64,000 bases of DNA, taken from the NCBI GenBank assembly GCA_015698045.1, contig BLAL01000321.1, positions 186,001 to 250,000 on the forward strand, read 5' to 3'. Of the stretch, positions 11,237 through 22,376 are shown one piece after another. Origin of the DNA: Rhizophagus clarus. Taxonomy: Eukaryota > Glomeromycota > Glomeromycetes > Glomerales > Glomeraceae. The notes below the pieces were generated by a model. The model made no database searches, was not told the origin of the DNA, and saw only the letters and a program-made list of their open reading frames with translations. Numbering within the stretch: the stretch's first letter is position 1; every line of letters starts with the position of its first letter. Both the position numbers and the translations under genes were made by a program.

Positions 11237-13889
11237 CAGTTCACCCTTACTATAGCGAATCTTGTGGGCTGAAGATCAAAATTCGTTATAGTAAGAAAAT
11301 TCGTTATAGTGTATAACGAATAAACATAAGATTTTCGTTATATCAAAAAAATCATATAATCACGTGATAAATGCATTATCGCACTATTATTAAATACAAA
11401 CCAAATTTATTTGGCAATAAAGATAAAAAAACAATAAAACAAAACCAATTATATTCAATTAACGAGTGTTCTTTGTTATTTATTATGAACTCACATACAA
11501 ATACTTTTTATATTTTTGTTACTCAATGACTATTACTTAATTGAGTATGATACGAGTACTGTAATACTGTCGTACATCATTTATAAAGACTATTCTCATC
11601 GATTTGATATTCAATAAAACCTTGGTCTTCTTCATAATTATAAAAATCAAACTCATTAAAATACAAAGCTTCAAAATCAAAATTTTCAATATCAATAATA
11701 TTATTATCGCCTTCCCTTTCCCTGTTCATAGTATTATTATCAACTGGATCAATAGCAGTGTTATTTGGCTTGAGTTTACTACCTTTATCTGTAACGAATA
11801 AATCTAAACTTGATTGTTTTTTAGAAAAAAAATTATTTCTATAAACAATTTTTCTAATTTTTTTCATTACCTTTAATGCACTTTTATCAAAAATATCTTG
11901 ACTATCATTTTGCTCTACATAGTTAAAAATTGTATCAAATGCAATTAAGGCCTCAGAACTCGTTACTGAAATAATATCTTTATCACCTTCATCATCAGAC
12001 ATAGTATTATTTTCTTTAAGAATAGCAACAATCTGCTCTTCAGATAGGGGTATACCAGCAATTTCATTCTTCTGGTCTAATCTAATGTATTCTTCAGCAG
12101 TAAGAGGGTGTGTATACTCAAGCTTATTGATTAAATCTTGAATTTCTTTATATTCATTTTCTTCCGTCTCATTATGCCTATTCTCTTCAATTTCGTTATA
12201 AGAATTCGTATCATCTGGCAAAATTCCTGTTTTATTCCAGCAGTTAAATATAGTTTTAGGAAGAACTCTATCCCAGGCTGACACAACATATTTAATAGCT
12301 TTTTTGATATTGATTGAAGATTTACTATTTTCTGTTAATTGTTGAAAGTCAAAAGCCTTGATACGATTTTGAAGGAGCAATTTTCGATATTGTACCTGCA
12401 AAATCAAATATTGTAAGTTAGAATTTCTTAATTATTAAAATTATATTGAAATTTTAGTACCTTAAAGCTATTTATAATACCCTTGTCGCATGGTTGTAAG
12501 TGTGCAGTTGTGTTAGGAGGCAAAAATTCAATTTTTATATTGGTCAATTCCACACCTTCATATAAAGCATGGACAGGAGCATTGTCTATAAGAAGAAGAA
12601 TATTTCTTCCTTTTAATCTCATTTGTGCATCAAACTTACGAATCCAATCATTCCAAATAGAAACTTGCATCCAAGCTGTTGAATTCCAATAATATTCTAC
12701 TGGTAAAGATGTTTTGGATAAATTCTTTAAAGGACGAGGATTTTTATATTTGTGAATGAATACTGGTTTGAGCTTTTCAGTACCAGTTGCATTAGAACAA
12801 AGGAGAATTGTTACCCGATCTTTAGATTGTTTTTTTCCAGATACAGGTTTATTGAAGATCGTCCTTTTGGGTTCCATTTTCCAATACAAACCAGTTTCAT
12901 CGCAATTGAAAACATCTTCAAGACTATAATTACGAATCAAATCTTGAAGGTTTTTTCTGGATTCATCAAGTTTATCAAGAGGTGCGCTTGCAGCTTCTCC
13001 TTGTTTTAAATAGCAAGAAAGATTATGTTTTTTTTTAAATCCACCAATCCAACCATTACTTCCTTTAAAATTTTCAACTTTATATAGAGAAGCAAATGCT
13101 ATAGCTTTTTCATGTAAAACCTGATCACTAATATCAACACCATTTTCTAGAGCCTTCAATACCCATAATGTAAGAGCTTCTTCAATTTCTGGAAAATTCA
13201 ACTTATTTTGTCTTTTCCCTTGGACTTCGGGTGCTTGAGGGTCAATTTCAAGCCATTTTTGTGATTTTTTTAACGTATCACTAATGCATCCTTCACTAAC
13301 ATTATATAGTTCCGCAAGTTCTTTATTTTTTATATAAGGTTCATTGATTTTTTTATAACATATTTCATGCTTTTGGGCAATAGTTAAAGATGCTCTTTTC
13401 GGTAAAGTTCTCATTTTATCTTTACCTTTTGCTTGGGAATATTTATTTAGTGCACTTTTAGTTTTGGGCATAGTGACGTGTAAAAAAAAGAACTAACTGA
13501 TCAAGGTTATATTTGCCGTATTATAATAAAAATAAATCATGATCTTGTTTATGATAATTTTCCTTTTTAACTTTAATCACAAAAATTCTAACCTTTAAAG
13601 GCAAATTCGAATTGTTCAAATTGTTCAAATAAAATTTCATGTGATCAAAAATTCGCTAAATTATTGTGTAACATTTTAAAAATTTGGTATAGCAAAATTC
13701 TTCGCTATATGAAGGGTCATTTTATTATAATTGTCTTAACATTTAAATTCGTATTACGAGTTAGAGAATTTTTACTTTAAAATTCGGTATAATAAGAATT
13801 TTTAATTATTAAAAAATATGTACCCGTACTTTTCTTCATTATAGTAAGTTATTCGCTATAAAAAAATTCGCTATAGTAAGGGTGTACTG
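11237..13889 (-). mobile_element. Autonomous pogo/Tigger-type DNA transposon
   Basis: The termini CAGTTCACCCTTACTATAGC and CTATAGTAAGGGTGTACTG form inverted repeats of about 24 bp (CAGT[TA]CACCCTTACTATAGCGAAT) with TA duplicated at 11235-11236 and 13890-13891. Sub-terminal copies of TTCG[CT]TATA recur at both ends. It holds one spliced transposase gene on the minus strand whose frame is open throughout, so this copy may be active or recently so. Confidence 0.9.
11577..13471 (-). CDS. pogo/Tigger-family transposase (CENP-B-like HTH plus DDE_1), one intron
   Basis: The product cuts and pastes the surrounding transposon by binding its TIRs. Two exons, 13471-12461 and 12395-11577, are joined across a 65-bp GT-AG intron (12396-12460) that keeps frame and reconnects INSFK to VQYRKLL; the product is 609 aa. 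The N-terminal 70 residues hold a psq/CENP-B-type helix-turn-helix (LTIAQKHEICYKK...ELAELYNVSEGCISDTLKK). A second HTH domain follows at about 90-160 (ending GWIGGFKKKHNLSCY). The DDE core shows D in NCDETGLYWK (about 193), D in LLIDNAPVH (about 296) and a third D in QPCDKGIINSFK (about 330). The acidic C-terminal third includes DKDIISVTSSEALIAFD. No stop or frameshift was found, and the start is the first ATG. Family assignment is firm; activity is inferred. Confidence 0.92.
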
Positions 13890-13989
13890 TATTTCTATTT
13901 ATTTAATTTTTTTTTCTTTTTTGTAATGTTGCAGGATGAAAAGCATGACCAGACTTCACTGGTCAAAATCAATTCTATTGGGTACATAT

Positions 13990-14539
13990 CAGGGACTTAT
14001 ATATCGGCGGCTAATCAGATAAATATTGGATATTTTTACATATTGGGTACCCGATTTATTACACTTCAAAATATGCCTAATTACCAAGACCCCGATATCT
14101 AAACTATTGGTCACCGATATGTTATTTAATATATATCAGGCACAGTTCTATCTTACACATATCGGGTACCTAATATGTGATACAAATTTTAATACGTTAG
14201 ATTTCATATTGTATAACGTATTAAGAAATTTTTTAGTTTACTTTTTTTATAGATTTTTCTTTTTAGAAATTTTTAATTCGTTTTAATGTAGTTAAAAAAT
14301 TTTATTGTTTTATTTGTTGAATGCATTATCAAGTTATAAAAATTTTATTGTTTTATTTGTTGAATGCATTATCAAGTTATAAATTTTTTGTAAAGTGTTT
14401 AAAAGTATAATTATTATTGTTAATATTTTTTATTTTATTACGTATTTTATATTTTATTACAATAAATTAATAAAAAAGTTGGTCATTTATAATACAAGTT
14501 TAAGAAAAGTTTGCTCAAACTTTTCTTAATTGTGATCAT
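13990..14539. repeat. TATCGGGTACC-type repeats and a 43-bp duplication
   Basis: 13990-14200 holds scattered copies of CATATCGGGTACC and CCGATATGT, the same words that fill the centre of the palindrome at 19320-20110. A 43-bp unit containing TTGTTTTATTTGTTGAATGC occurs twice in tandem at about 14297-14384. A hairpin AAGAAAAGTTTG...CAAACTTTTCTT lies near 14502-14528. No gene was found. Confidence 0.5.
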
Positions 14540-14569
14540 GTTAGAATCAAGAGAAATAAGGGAAACTGC

Positions 14570-15365
14570 AATCTAAAATAAAGAAAGAAACATTAGTAAC
14601 GTTTCTTTAATATTAAAAAGAAAATCTCCCGCCCTTTCTAACTTACATTCCTAAGTCCAGTTTATCCAAGAAGGCCGGCAACCTAAAAAAACAAAGAAAG
14701 AAACGTTAGTAATGTTTCTTTAATATTAAAAAAAAATAACCCACCCTTTTTAACTTACAATCTCAAGTCTGGTTCGTCCAAGAAGTCTAGCAACCTAAAA
14801 AAAATAAAGAAAGAAACGTTAGTAACGTTTCTTTAATATTAAAAAGAAAATCTCCCGCCCTTTTTAACTTACATTCCCAAGTCTGGTTCGTCTAAGAAGG
14901 CTGGCAACCTAAAAAAAATAAAGAAAGAAACGTTAGTAACGTTTCTTTAATATTAAAAAAAAATAACCCGCCCTTTTTAACTTACAATCTCAAGTCTAGT
15001 TCGTCCAAGAAGTCTAGCAACCTAAAAAAAAATAAAGAAAGAAACATTAGTAACGTTTCTTTAATATTAAAAAGAAAATTCCCTGCTCTTTTTAACTTAC
15101 ATTCCCAAGTCCAGTTCGTTCAAGAAGACCGGCAACCTAAAAAAAAATAAAGAAAGAAACGTTAGTAACGTTTTTTTAATATTAAAAAAAATCTCCCGCC
15201 CTTTTTAACTTATATTTCTCAAGTCTGGTTTGTCCAAGAAGTCTGGCAACCTAAAAAAAACAAAGAAAGAAATGGTAGTAACGTTTCTTTAATATTAAAA
15301 AAAAATTCCCCCACCCCTTCCAACTTACATTCCAAGTCTGGGAGTCTGGCAATCTAAAAAAAAAA
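14570..15365 (-). repeat. Tandem array of about 7 intron/mini-exon-like cassettes, period about 114 bp
   Basis: Read on the minus strand, each unit gives: T-run ending in TAG; core GTTGCCGGACTTCTTGGACG + AACCGGACTTGGGAAT; donor GTAAGTTAAAA; then AAAGAAACGTTACTAACGTTTCTTT, a palindrome with the consensus branch-point word TACTAAC at its centre; then the next T-run and TAG. Units recur near 14579, 14694, 14808, 14925, 15037, 15150 and 15264. The core resembles the one in the array at 24583. Confidence 0.8.
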
Positions 15366-15589
15366 TAAAAAAAAATTACGGTTTAGAAAACTGTAAAAAT
15401 AGATTGATCATGATAATCAATGATCGTCAAATTAAATTACAATTTTTTTTTAACCTTTTAACCTTTGTTTTTCCCTTTTCTTTCGTCTTTCTTCTCCTCT
15501 CGCCTCTTCTGCTACTTCCTTTCGTTCCCTTCCTGGCTTCCTCTTTCTTTTGTCTCCTTTTCCCTCCCTTCTTTTTTTATGCGGCCTTT

Positions 15590-16560
15590 CAGCTTTTTGA
15601 CGATGGACTTCGGTAGTCAAAGTTAATATTGTATATATATATTTTTTTTTACTTAACAAACGATTTCTAACGTTCACTTTCACTTCTTTTTTTATAGGCA
15701 GACAACTTTAGTTCTTTGTATGACCTTTAGGTAAGTTGTTGTAATATTTTTTTTTCTTTTAAATTTATTTATTTAACATACAATTTCTAACGTTCATTTT
15801 CTCTTCTTTTTAGGTATTTCTATTTGTTTCCAGACTTTAGAACAATGACGGGTTGTTTTATTTAAGGAGGTTCTTGACATGTAATAGGTATAGACCTGAC
15901 TTTTTTTAAAAATACTTGTTTTTTTAATGAACTGTTTCTAATAGTTCATTTATTGTCTTTTTTTAGGCGGGTCTTTCAGTTCACTTTAATACAATTCATG
16001 TGATCTAAGAAAAGTTCGCTCGTACTTTTTTTAAAATAATATAACATACAATTCATGTGATCCAAGAAAAGTTCGCTTGAACTTTTCTTAAAATAATATA
16101 ACATACAATTCATGTAATCCAAAAAAAGTTCGCTCAAACTTTTCTTAAAATAATATTACATACATTTCATTTGATCCAAGAAAAGTTCACTCGAACTTTT
16201 CTTAATAACTGGATTTTTGAAATTTAAATAGTGAGTTTCGCAAAAGTTATGTTGCAAAACTTAATATATTTTTTTAAACATTTTTAATTAAAAATATATT
16301 ATAGGTTTCAAGCGAACATGAAAATGAAAATGGTAAGTTTCACTTATTGTGAAACTGATTATTTTTACTTTTAGTTAATTAGAAACGTTTCTAATGTTTC
16401 TCTATTTTTTCTTTTTTTAGCAGTTTGTTTTTTAAGATTTTTGGATATATGGATTTATGGTGTGTTTTTTATTGATTTTAATTTTTTATTTTCATGAATT
16501 GTTAATTTATGAATTCGTTTTTTATTTTTTTTTAGGTTGCCCTTTGACTCTCATATAATG
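15590..16560 (+). repeat. Series of splice-signal-bounded segments in the palindrome's left arm
   Basis: Several T-rich tracts end in AG, preceded by TTCTAAC or TTCTAAT branch-like words: near 15676-15697 (ATAG), 15790-15813 (TTAG), 15940-15966 (TTAG) and 16385-16421 (TTAG). At least one clear donor, AGGTAAGTTG, lies near 15729. The arrangement looks like alternating exons and introns, but the exon candidates hold stops and no recognisable protein. The mirror copy lies at about 21350-22240. Confidence 0.4.
15990..16210 (+). repeat. Four tandem hairpins AAGAAAAGTTCGCTCGAACTTTTCTT-type
   Basis: The unit of about 57 bp contains CATACAATTCATGTGATCC followed by a near-perfect inverted repeat (AAGAAAAGTTCG, then C, then TCGAACTTTTCTT). 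Four copies lie at about 16010, 16065, 16125 and 16180. Mirror copies occur at 21690-21850 in the other palindrome arm. Confidence 0.75.
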
Positions 16561-16716
16561 CAAATTTAGGATTTTTTTAGGATGCATGATTGTATAGATG
16601 ATGGTTGTGGATAAATGGCGGATAGATTAATGTGAATAATAACAAGTGATAATAATATATAAATAGATAGATATTAGATTAAATTTTATATAATATTATA
16701 ATATGTACATTGCTAT

Positions 16717-18316
16717 TAAAGTTGCCTGCCGCAACTCAATTGGCCAATATCGAAATGTCAAAACCTAAAATATGTTGAAATGCCGAAATGCCGAAATAGT
16801 TTCGACACGTTGAAATTGTCAAAACTAGTTTCGACATGTCAAAACTGCTGAAAGTAAAATCACAATGTTTCGCAACGGGTTTCATTCATTATAATAAAAA
16901 TTCAAAAATAAGAAACGTTTCGCAACATTTTTTATTAAATAATTGAAAAACCATTGTGCAATGGTTTTTTTTTTAAGTTAAAAAAGCTTGAAAAACTGTT
17001 GCGAAATGGTTTTTTTCGCTTAAAAATTCAAAAATAAAAAACGTTTCGCAACGTTTTTATTAAATAATCGAAAAACCGTTGCGAAATGGTTTTTTTTTCT
17101 AAGTTAAAAAAAACTTGAAAACCCGTTGCGAAACGGTTCTTTTCGCTTAAAAATTCAAAAATAAAAAACGTTTCGCAACGTTTTTTATTAAATAATTGAA
17201 AAACCGTTGCGAAACAGTTTTTTTTGTTTAAAAAATCAAAAATAAAAAACGTTTCGCAACGTTTTTTATTAAATACTTGAAAAACTGTTGCGAAATGGTT
17301 TTTTTTTAAGTTAAAAAAATAAAAAACGTTTCGCAACGTTTTTTATTAAATAATTGAAAACCGTTGTGAAACGGTTTTTTTTTCTAAGTTAAAAAAAAAA
17401 GCTTGAAAAACGTTGCATTTTTCGCTTAAAAATCAAAAATAAAAAACGTTTCGCAACATTTTTTATTAAATAATTGAAAAACTATTGCAAAACGGTTTTT
17501 TTTGTTTAAAAAATCAAAAATAAAAAATGTTTCGCAACGGTTTTTTTTAAATACTTGAAAAACTGTTGCAAAACGGTTTTTTTTGTTTAAAAAATCAAAA
17601 ATAAAAAACGTTTCACAACATTTTTTATTAAATACTTGAAAAACCGTTGCGAAACGGTCTTTTTTTAAGTTAAAAAAATAAAAAACGTTTCGCAACGTTT
17701 TTTATTAAATAATTGAAAAACTGTTGCGAAATGGTTTTTTTTCTAAGTTAAAAAAAAAAGCTTGAAAAACGTTGCATTTTTCGCTTAAAAAATCAAAAAT
17801 AAAAAACATTTCGCAACATTTTTTATTAAATACTGTTGTGAAACAGTTTTTTTTTGTTTAAAAAATCAAAAATAAAAAATGTTTCGCAACATTTTTTATT
17901 AAATACTTGAAAACCCGTTGCGAAACGGTTTTTTTTTTCTAAGTTAAAAAAAAAAGCTTGAAAAACGTTGCGTTTTTCACTTAAAAAATCAAAAATAAAA
18001 AATGTTTCGCAACGTTTTTTATTAAATGCTTGAAAAACCGTTACGAAATGGTTTTTTTTGTTTAAAAATTAAAAAATAAAAAACGGCTCGCAACGTTTTT
18101 TATTAAATACTTGAAAAACTGTTGCAAAACAGTTTTTTTCATTAAATTGACAATATGTATATATTATATATATCACGTGACGAAATAGTTTTGACAATTT
18201 TAACATGTTGAAACTATTTCGGCATTTCGACAAATCGGAAGGCCAATGTCGAAATGTCGAAATAGTTTCGACAATTTCGACATGTCGAAACTCTTTAGTT
18301 TCGGCAGGCAACTTTA
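16717..18316. mobile_element. 1.6-kb non-autonomous hAT-type element
   Basis: The ends TAAAGTTGCCTGCCG and CGGCAGGCAACTTTA are inverted repeats. The 8-bp target duplication attgctat is perfect (16709-16716 and 18317-18324), diagnostic of hAT-type insertion. The corresponding site in the other palindrome arm (about 21176) is uninterrupted, so the element inserted after the palindrome formed. The interior is a tandem array of two alternating hairpins, AAACGTTTCGCAACGTTTTT and AACCGTTGCGAAACGGTTTT. ORFs read across it (such as those starting MRNVFYFF) are repeat artefacts. Confidence 0.93.
16880..18140. repeat. Tandem GTTGCGAAAC/GTTTCGCAAC hairpin array inside the hAT-type element
   Basis: Roughly a dozen alternating units made of AAAAACGTTTCGCAACGTTT and ACCGTTGCGAAACGGTTTTT, separated by TTATTAAATAATTGAAA and TTTAAAAAATCAAAAATAA spacers. 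A related CGTTTCGCAAC motif appears near 27730 in the hAT-type element 24192-28025. Confidence 0.85.
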
Positions 18317-19319
18317 ATTGCTATAAATAAAAATGTTAATAAAACTACTATTATTTGGCCTATTTATCAATAATATTTAGGTGACCGATAGGTGACCGAT
18401 TTGTGGCTGTTAGTAGAACTTAGAAGCATGTTACATTATATTGCTTTATCAACAAATAATTGATCATAAAATGTTATAATATGAAAGATAATTTTGACTT
18501 TGCAAAAAAAAAAGATAAAAATTTGCAGCATAATTAGTATATGAAACCGAATAATTACCAAATAACCAATAAAATTTGATAATTTTGTTGATCATGTGAT
18601 TGCATAAATTATTTATTTATCTCTGTATTTTTTTTTTTTTTTTTACCAAAAAACTTTTTCTCTCTTTAAATATTTTATAAAGGTATTTTTTATTGAAATT
18701 TTTTTTTCTATTATCATGTTATTCTTAATACTCTTCTTATTAATATATTTTTCTAATGTATTTCTTCTTTTCACTAGTGTTCTAATTAATAACATTCTAC
18801 TATTGATTTTTTTTACTTGCCCGTGTAAACAAATAGAAAATATATTGTTTATCTAAAAATAAATACAAAGGTATGGAGTTTTTTTTCCCATCATATTATT
18901 CTTATTACTCTTATTAATATATTTTTCTAAACGTGTTTCTTTTACTAACATTTCTACTAATAATATTCTACTATTAAACATTTTATTCCTTTTCTTTTAC
19001 TAATACTTTTACTAATACTTCTACTAATATTAACACTAACATTAATACATATTTTATATCTTTTTATTGACATTTCTTTTCTACTTTTACTAACCTTTAT
19101 ACTAATATTAATATTAATACTATAATGTAAAAAAAAATTTTATTGACGTTCCTTTTCTTTTGCTAATACTTAGTGAATTTTTTTTTATAATATTTTTTGT
19201 ATAATTTTTTTATTATTAATTAAATAAATAAAACTTTCATATAATTAAATGAATTAAATTACTTTAAATTACGCGTATTTAAATTATAAATTTATTAATG
19301 TTAATATTATAATTGTTAT

Positions 19320-20110
19320 CTGATATGTATGAAAATTATGTCTGATATGTGCCTATTATTAATATTCGGGTTTGATTAGTAAATTATAAATATCTGATAT
19401 ATTTCAGTTATATATAGGATACATATCAGGTATATATAGGATACTTATTAGCGGTATCTGAAATATTTATTATAGTAATATCGGGTATCCAATAAATCTA
19501 TGATATATGACCGATATATGACCGATATCTAACTACCCGATATGTATGAGATATATGACCGATATCTAACTACCTGATATGTATGAGATATATGACCGAT
19601 ATCTAACTACCTGATATGTATGAGATATGTATGAGATGTGTATACTATGTATCACCATTTTTCTGCATCTGATGGGTACATATCGGGTACCTGATATGTG
19701 TGAGATATGTGTGAGATATATGTGAGATATGTGTATAATATTTAATAATCTCACACATATCAGGTACCCGATATGTACCTGTCAGATGCAGAAAAATGGT
19801 GATACATAGTATACATATCTCATACATAACTTATACATATCGGGTAGTTAGATATCGGTCATATATTTCATACATATCAGGTAGTTAAATATCGGTCATA
19901 TATCTCATACATATCGGGTAGTTAGATATCAGTCATATATCGGTCATATATCATAGATTTATTGGGTACCTGATATTACTATAATAAATATTTCAGTTAC
20001 CGCTAATAAGTATCCTATATATACCTGATATGTATCCTATATATAACTGAAATATATCAGATATTTATAATTTACTAATCAAACCCAAATATTAATAATA
20101 GGCACATATC
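19320..20110. repeat. Palindrome centre rich in CCGATATGTA-type tandem words
   Basis: Left of the centre, units of about 35 bp (ATGTATGAGATATATGACCG + ATATCTAACTACC) repeat at about 19500-19620 and are mirrored on the right at 19840-19930. The short palindromic core is TATCGGGTACCTGATATGT. Confidence 0.75.
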
Positions 20111-22376
20111 AGACATAATTTTCGTACATATCAGATAACAATTATAATATTAATATTAATAAATTTATAATTTAAATACGTGTAATTTAAAGTAATTTAA
20201 TTCATTTAATTATATGAAAGTTTTATTTATTTTAATTAATAATAAAAAAATTATACAAAAAATATTATAAAAGAAAATTCACTAAGTATTAGCAAAAGAA
20301 AAGGAACGTCAATAAAATTTTTTTTTATATTATAGTATTAATATTAATATTAGTATAAAGGTTAATAAAAGTAGAAAAGAAATATCAATAAAAAGATATA
20401 AAATATGTATTAATGTTAGTGTTAATATTAGTAGAAGTATTAGTAAAAGTATTAGTAAAAGAAAAGGAATAAAATGTTTAATAGTAGAATATAGAAGTAT
20501 TAGTAAAAGAAAAGGAATAAAATGTTTAATAGTAGAATATTATTAGTAGAAATGTTAGTAAAAGAAACACGTTTAGAAAAATATATAATAAGAGTGATAA
20601 AAATAATATGATGGGAAAAAAAACTCCATACCTTTGTATTTATTTTTAGATAAACAATATATTTTCTATTTGTTTACACGGACAAATAAAAAAAATCAAT
20701 AGTAGAATGTTATTAGTTAGAACACTAGTGAAAAGAAGAAATACATTAGAAAAATATATTAATAAGAAGAGTATTAAGAATAACATGATAATAGAAAAAA
20801 AAATTTCAATAAAAAATACCTTTATAAGATATTTAAAGAGAGAAAAAGTTTTTTGGTAAAAAAAAAAAAAAATACAGAGATAAATAAATAATTTATGCAA
20901 TCACATGATCAACAAAATTATCAAATTTTATTGGTTATTTGGTAATTATTTGGTTTCATATACTAATTATGCTGCAAATTTTTATCTTTTTTTTTTGCAA
21001 AGTCAAAATCATCTTTCATATTATAACATTTTATGATCAATTATTTGTTGATAAAGCAATATGCTTCTAAGTTCTACTAACAGCCACAAATCGGTCACCT
21101 ATCGGTCACCTATCAGTTACCTAAATATTATTGATAAATAGGCCAAATAATAGTAGTTTTATTAACATTTTTATTTATAACAATGTACATATTATAATAT
21201 TATATAAAATTTAATCTAATATCTATCTATCTATATATTATTATCATTTGTTATTATTCACATTAATCTATCCGCCATTTATCCATAACCATCATCTATA
21301 CAATCATGCATCCTAAAAAAATCCTAAATTCGCATCATATGAGAGTTAAAGGGCAACCTAAAAAAAAATAAAAAATGAATTCATAAATTAACAATTTATG
21401 AAAATAAAAAATTAAAATCAATAAAAAACACACCATAAATTCATATATCCAAAAATCTTAAAAAACAAACTGCTAAAAAAAAAAAAAATAGAGAAACGTT
21501 AGAAACGTTTCTAATTAACTAAAAGTAAAAATAATCAGTTTCACAATAAGTGAAACTTACCATTTTCATTTTCATGTTCGCTTGAAATCTATAATATATT
21601 TTTAATTAGAAATGTTTAAAAAAATATATTAAGTTTTGCAACACAACTTTTGCGAAACTCACTATTTAAATTTCAAAAATCCAGTTATTAAGAAAAGTTC
21701 AAGTGAACTTTTTTTGGATCACATGAAATATATGTAATATTATTTTAAGAAAAGTTCGAGCGAACTTTTCTTGGATCACATGAATTGTATGTTATATTAT
21801 TTTAAGAAAAGTTTGAGCGAACTTTTCTTAGATCACATGAATTGTATTAAAGTGAACTGAAAGACCCGCCTAAAAAAAGACAATAAACGAATTATTAGAA
21901 ACAGTTCGTTAAAAAAAACAAGTATTTTTAAAAAAAGTCAGGTCTATACTTATTACATGTTAAGAACCTCCTTAAATAAAACAACCTGTCATTGTTCTGA
22001 AGTCTGGAAACAAATAGAAATACCTAAAAAGAAGAGAAAATGAACGTTAGAAATTGTTCGTTAAGTAAATAAATTTAAAAGAAAAAAAAAATATTACAAC
22101 AACTTATCTAAAGGTCACGCAAAGGACGGAAGTTATCTGTCTATAAAAAAAAGAAGTAAAAGTGAACGTTAGAAATTGTTCGTTAAGTAAAAAAAAATAT
22201 ATATATACAATATTAACTTTGACTACCGAAGTCCATCGTTAAAAAGCTGAAAGACCGCATAAAAAAAGAAGGGAGGGAAAATAAGATGAAAGAAGGAGGA
22301 AGCCAGGAAGGGAACGAAAGGAAGTAGCAGAAGGGGCGAGAGGAGAAGAAAGACGAAAGGAAAGGAAAAAACAAAT

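Larger units (their letters stand above)
10847..14000 (+). mobile_element. Array-type pogo-like element interrupted by an autonomous pogo
   Basis: It begins TA/CAGTCACACCTTGATATAAC at 10845. It shares the stretch GTCATGTGATTTGC...ATCAGATAATCC with the start of the array at 24470. It carries two diverged exon-like units near 11050-11100 and 11165-11215 (TATTGCCAGACAAAAAACAT...GGAATTAAAG then GTAAAG), and a third at 13925-13965 (AATGTTGCAGGATGAAAAGC). The autonomous pogo (11237-13889) sits between units two and three with TA on each side. The right terminus is not identified, so the end coordinate is approximate. Confidence 0.55.
15461..22376. repeat. 6.9-kb palindrome: two arms of about 2.65 kb around a loop of about 40 bp
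   Basis: 15461-19706, once the 1.6-kb insertion at 16717-18316 is removed, is the reverse complement of about 19748-22376. Matching landmarks include TTTATGCGGCCTTTCAGCTT (left, about 15577) against AAGCTGAAAGACCGCATAAA (right, about 22243); GGATGCATGATTGTATAGAT (left, about 16580) against ATCTATACAATCATGCATCC (right, about 21292); and the central ACCTGATATGTGTGAGAT against ATCTCACACATATCAGGT flanking 19707-19747. Identity is high by eye. No gene is convincing in either arm. It could be a foldback element or an inverted duplication. Confidence 0.9.

Noticed and set aside
17028..17695. ORFs repeating NKKRCETFFIF-like words
   Set aside because: Translation of the tandem hairpin array of a non-autonomous hAT-type element.
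20646..20900. 84-aa hydrophobic ORF in the right palindrome arm
   Set aside because: Pyrimidine-driven F/L/I composition; the matching stretch in the left arm does not preserve the frame.
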